Source: Chara braunii
Lineage: Eukaryota; Streptophyta; Charophyceae; Charales; Characeae
Length of the DNA stretch: 42,681 nucleotides
Reading direction: 5' to 3'
Assembly: GCA_003427395.1 (NCBI GenBank)
Contig: BFEA01000104.1
Location: forward strand, 2,764,000-2,806,680
Part shown: piece by piece, positions 40,418-42,681 of the stretch
How the letters are laid out: each line of letters opens with the position of its first letter
How positions within the stretch are numbered: position 1 is the stretch's first letter
Notes under the pieces: model-generated
Databases searched by the model: none
What the model was told of the DNA's origin: nothing
What the model saw: the letters and a program-made list of their open reading frames with translations, nothing else
Made by a program: the position numbers and the translations under genes

Positions 40418-40622
40418 AAAACCCTAAACCCTAGGGGTTGTAGAATTGAAATTACTCCGAATTTAAGACCAATGATGAAATCACTGAATCTCTTTCTACC
40501 TCTTCCTTTTTCTTTCTTTTTTTTTTTTTGGCCAGGGTAGCTTTACCGTTGAAGTTGGAACTGGAAAGCCAGGATGTTGCACTTACTGGGAAGTTCTGGA
40601 TACCTAGAACCCTAAACCCTAG
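40418..40622 (+). other. Two short telomere-type motifs (telo-box)
   Basis: AAAACCCTAAACCCTAGGGG (40418-40437) and AACCCTAAACCCTAG (40608-40622) each contain two plant telomere units. In plants such short runs are either interstitial telomere relics or telo-box promoter elements. With no recognised gene after them, neither role is shown. Confidence 0.55.
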
Positions 40623-41060
40623 ATTGCTCTACGGCAGTTTCCTGTTGCGTGGTGATTCTGGAGTGCGGCGTGGGGTGTCGGTTGGGGGGGGGGGGGAGGA
40701 GACAGCGCTTGCACCCTCGTTGCCCCGCTGCTCCCCGGTGCCCTGCCTGGCCCTCCGAACGGGGGGTCGGGCGGGCCNTGTGGGAAGAGGGGGGATATAA
40801 ACCCGGGGGATGATTACAAGGTATAAGGGGGATGTTAGTAGTTGTGGGACCTCCTCTCATCTCACCCTCTTGTTATTCCACATAGTCCTCCTTTCGTATT
40901 TTTTCGAACATACACCCAGAGTTGTTCTTCTGTGCAGCTTGCTACCCCAAGAGAGACTCACAGTTTCAGATCTAGATACGTCCAGTACCCAGTCAGATAA
41001 GTCTACAGGTCCTACCTGTTCACAGTCCTAGCATGGACTTGCTTAGGATTCCCTGCTGAC
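40623..41060. other. Non-coding stretch with G run and ambiguous base
   Basis: A G run lies at 40684-40696 and a single N at 40778. GGGATATAAACCCGGGGGATG (40791 on) contains a TATA-like word. No gene is seen. Confidence 0.35.
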
Positions 41061-41130
41061 ATAGCTCCTACGAATTAAGTGCATATGCCTAATGCTGCAG
41101 AAATGGTCGCAGGTTCAAATCCTGCTATAC
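41061..41130 (+). repeat. tRNA-like segment with Pol III B box
   Basis: GGTTCAAATCC (41112-41122) is an exact B box within GCAGGTTCAAATCCTGC, a perfect T-arm (stem GCAGG/CCTGC). TAGCTCCTACG about 50 bases upstream resembles an A box. GCAT-(7 bases)-ATGC between them could be an anticodon arm. The acceptor stem pairs only partly, and no full cloverleaf with a CCA-side match exists. A tRNA pseudogene or SINE head is likely. A second B-box-like site (GAGCTCAAATCC) lies near 41770 after an A-box-like TGGCTGGATGG at 41728. Confidence 0.45.
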
Positions 41131-41291
41131 CCTCTGCAGCAGCGCTCCACACTCAGCTGGCATCCAGCACTAGCACTGCACTGGTCCTATTGGATAAACA
41201 GGAATCACGATGTAACTGCAGCTTGCGAGCCATGAACCTAGGGGCAGACCTTAAGAAGATACGCACAGCTGCACCTCTGCCAAAAACTAAA

Positions 41292-41453
41292 AGAGGAGGA
41301 GGAGGAGGACGACGGAGAAGAGAAGAAGAAGAAGAAGAAGAAGAAGAAGAAGAAGAAGAAGAAGAAGAAGAATGGCAAGAAGAAGAAGGAGAAGAAGAAG
41401 AAGAAGAAGAAGAAGAAGAAGAAGAAGAAGAAGAAGAAGAAGAAGAAGAAGAA
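41292..41453 (+). repeat. GGA/GAA trinucleotide tract
   Basis: GGA units pass into a long GAA tract, interrupted once by ATGGCAAGAAG at 41372-41382. One plus frame reads it as a poly-Glu run inside a 167-codon frame. That frame starts in the tRNA-like segment and is almost certainly not a gene. Long GAA repeats can form triplex DNA. Confidence 0.9.
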
Positions 41454-42681
41454 TGGGCCATCCATGGAGGAAAAGAGTTAATAGAAATAGCAGAAAGGCA
41501 GGGAGTGGTGATTGCTGACGAAATGAGGCCGAACTCCAGGTTCTTTTTTGCAATCCCAACAGTCCCGAACTCTAGCCTATAGCCCAGGACGGTAAAAAAC
41601 GGCCTTCCATTCTACTTTGGAAGACCCTGAAGCCCAGGACCTTCCTTTGATCAGTTGAATGTTGTTGCAGCTCAACCAGGATCTCAGTGGTGAAACTCTT
41701 GAACTCACAGTACACGTACTTGGCTTGTGGCTGGATGGTACACGCCTATAATTGTTGATCTACTGGTCTTGAGCTCAAATCCTGTGGGATGCAACAAACA
41801 TTGGGAGCTACCTGCTCAATAGAAACTGATAGCACAGTATTAACACCGTTTGAGGATGAATCGGAGCTGCATATTCCGTCCCAGTTGGAGAAAAGGTTCT
41901 CCTCTGGGCCAAGGCGGCCGCATGTCTGAACCATTATATCAACTGCCAGGAGAGAGCTGTGTTCACGGTCCTGCTGAGACTCTCAGGGAGTCGTTCGGCC
42001 CCAACCAGTGACTCAATGACAAATCGACTTGACAGACTGGGAAATTCACTTCACAAAAATGAACGAATGGACGAACAAACTGACACAGACAGCTATACAA
42101 GCAAGAAAACAGAGACAGCGAGGCATGCAGGTAGACCAACAGCTAGTAGGCGGACGTGCAGATCGGAAGACTTGATTTGCAGAGCACTCTCTGAGTTTTC
42201 ATATCCGTGTTGGATACCAGCTCTTGTGTGTGCTTGGTGCGAAGTCAGATGCTGTCGTTTGAAGCTTGGGCTCATTGCACATGACTGAACGACAAATCAA
42301 CGTCTGAAGCATCTCCCGACACTGCCTTGGAGAAAGAACCTCCCTTTAGGTCATCTACAACTCTTCCCACCTCTCATACTATTTCTGTCTATGATGGTTC
42401 ATCCTGCTCTCGTGCAGGATGTGCAGAGGACAACACACCAACTACTTCTCTCTCCTGCGCTCTCGCCGCCATGCCTCATTTGCAGAGGAAGTCTCTGTCC
42501 AACCGGAACCCTCAAAGGGCCTTCTTGATGCAGCACAAATCACGAAAGTGAAGACGACGGTCCGCCATAGCCAAACACGAGTCTTCATGTTGGTTCCCTT
42601 CATCTTCCTCCTTCTCTTTATCCAGTGAAGTAACCTACTTGCCTCCATTGCCCAGTGTGGGCTTCATCTCTACTCATCGTA
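41454..42681. other. Right end of the window, no gene recognised
   Basis: AGCCCAGGAC is repeated at 41582 and 41632. TGTTGTTGCAG at about 41660 looks like an acceptor site followed by an open stretch, and several short frames run to the window edge. None carries a motif I recognise. Exons of a gene extending beyond the window cannot be excluded. Confidence 0.3.

Noticed and set aside
41079-41582. Poly-Glu protein frame
   Set aside because: Encoded by a GAA microsatellite and starting in a tRNA-like segment; the open frame is a by-product of the repeat.
42158-42168. AGATCGGAAGA, start of the Illumina TruSeq adapter
   Set aside because: Only 11 bases match and the following bases do not continue the adapter, so chance is more likely than contamination.

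Overview
This window looks like repeat-dominated nuclear DNA from a plant-lineage eukaryote (streptophyte or green alga). A large-genome charophyte such as Chara is a plausible guess, but that is inference. The grounds are two decayed Ty3/gypsy chromovirus-type retrotransposons, a decayed Ulp1-type protease, short runs of the plant telomere unit CCCTAAA, scattered A/T, G and GA tracts, and scaffold gaps (N runs at 14643-14733 and 27589-28013, single N at 40778). I found no intact, confidently identifiable host gene. Most long open frames are by-products of biased composition or repeats.

Layout. 1-336 is the edge of a tandem repeat that resumes at 9766. Between them, 337-9765 behaves like one 9.4-kb insertion. 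It has GTTTAAAC at both edges, a short outer terminal inverted repeat, TTCG-rich palindromes near both ends, and a 71-bp inner inverted repeat (501-571 and 9422-9492, 67 of 71 bases matching). Its interior has no recognisable protein. It does carry two arrays of hairpins: eleven with a conserved TAAGTT loop (4480-5444) and five in a roughly 122-bp tandem unit (5745-6290). Stem sequences differ between copies while complementarity is kept. This is the most unusual feature of the window.

10.5-17.3 kb holds decayed minus-strand coding sequence: a Ulp1/C48-like protease fragment (10530-11120), charged unrecognised fragments (12536-14110), and an unrecognised protein of more than 500 codons in pieces (15040-17290). 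18.7-26.2 kb is a minus-strand chromovirus reading gag, protease, RT, RNase H, integrase, chromodomain. It is broken by stops and frameshifts and by a 489-bp MITE-like insertion in gag. 26.2-28.3 kb is its presumed leader, with palindromic repeats, a GA-rich tract and a gap. A 265-bp repeat occurs on both sides (17595-17859, 28301-28566).

29353-29390 is a perfect 38-bp palindrome identical to the Nextera mate-pair junction adapter. It is library sequence left in the assembly, so continuity across this point is uncertain. 31.1-35.9 kb is a second minus-strand gypsy element with an altered RT active site, altered integrase residues and no protease-coding space. 36-42.7 kb is mixed repeat sequence with a 166-bp tandem repeat, tRNA-like segments, a GAA tract and a few weak exon candidates.

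The parts do not form an operon or pathway. The window is best read as nested transposable elements, with one structurally odd non-coding element at its left end.
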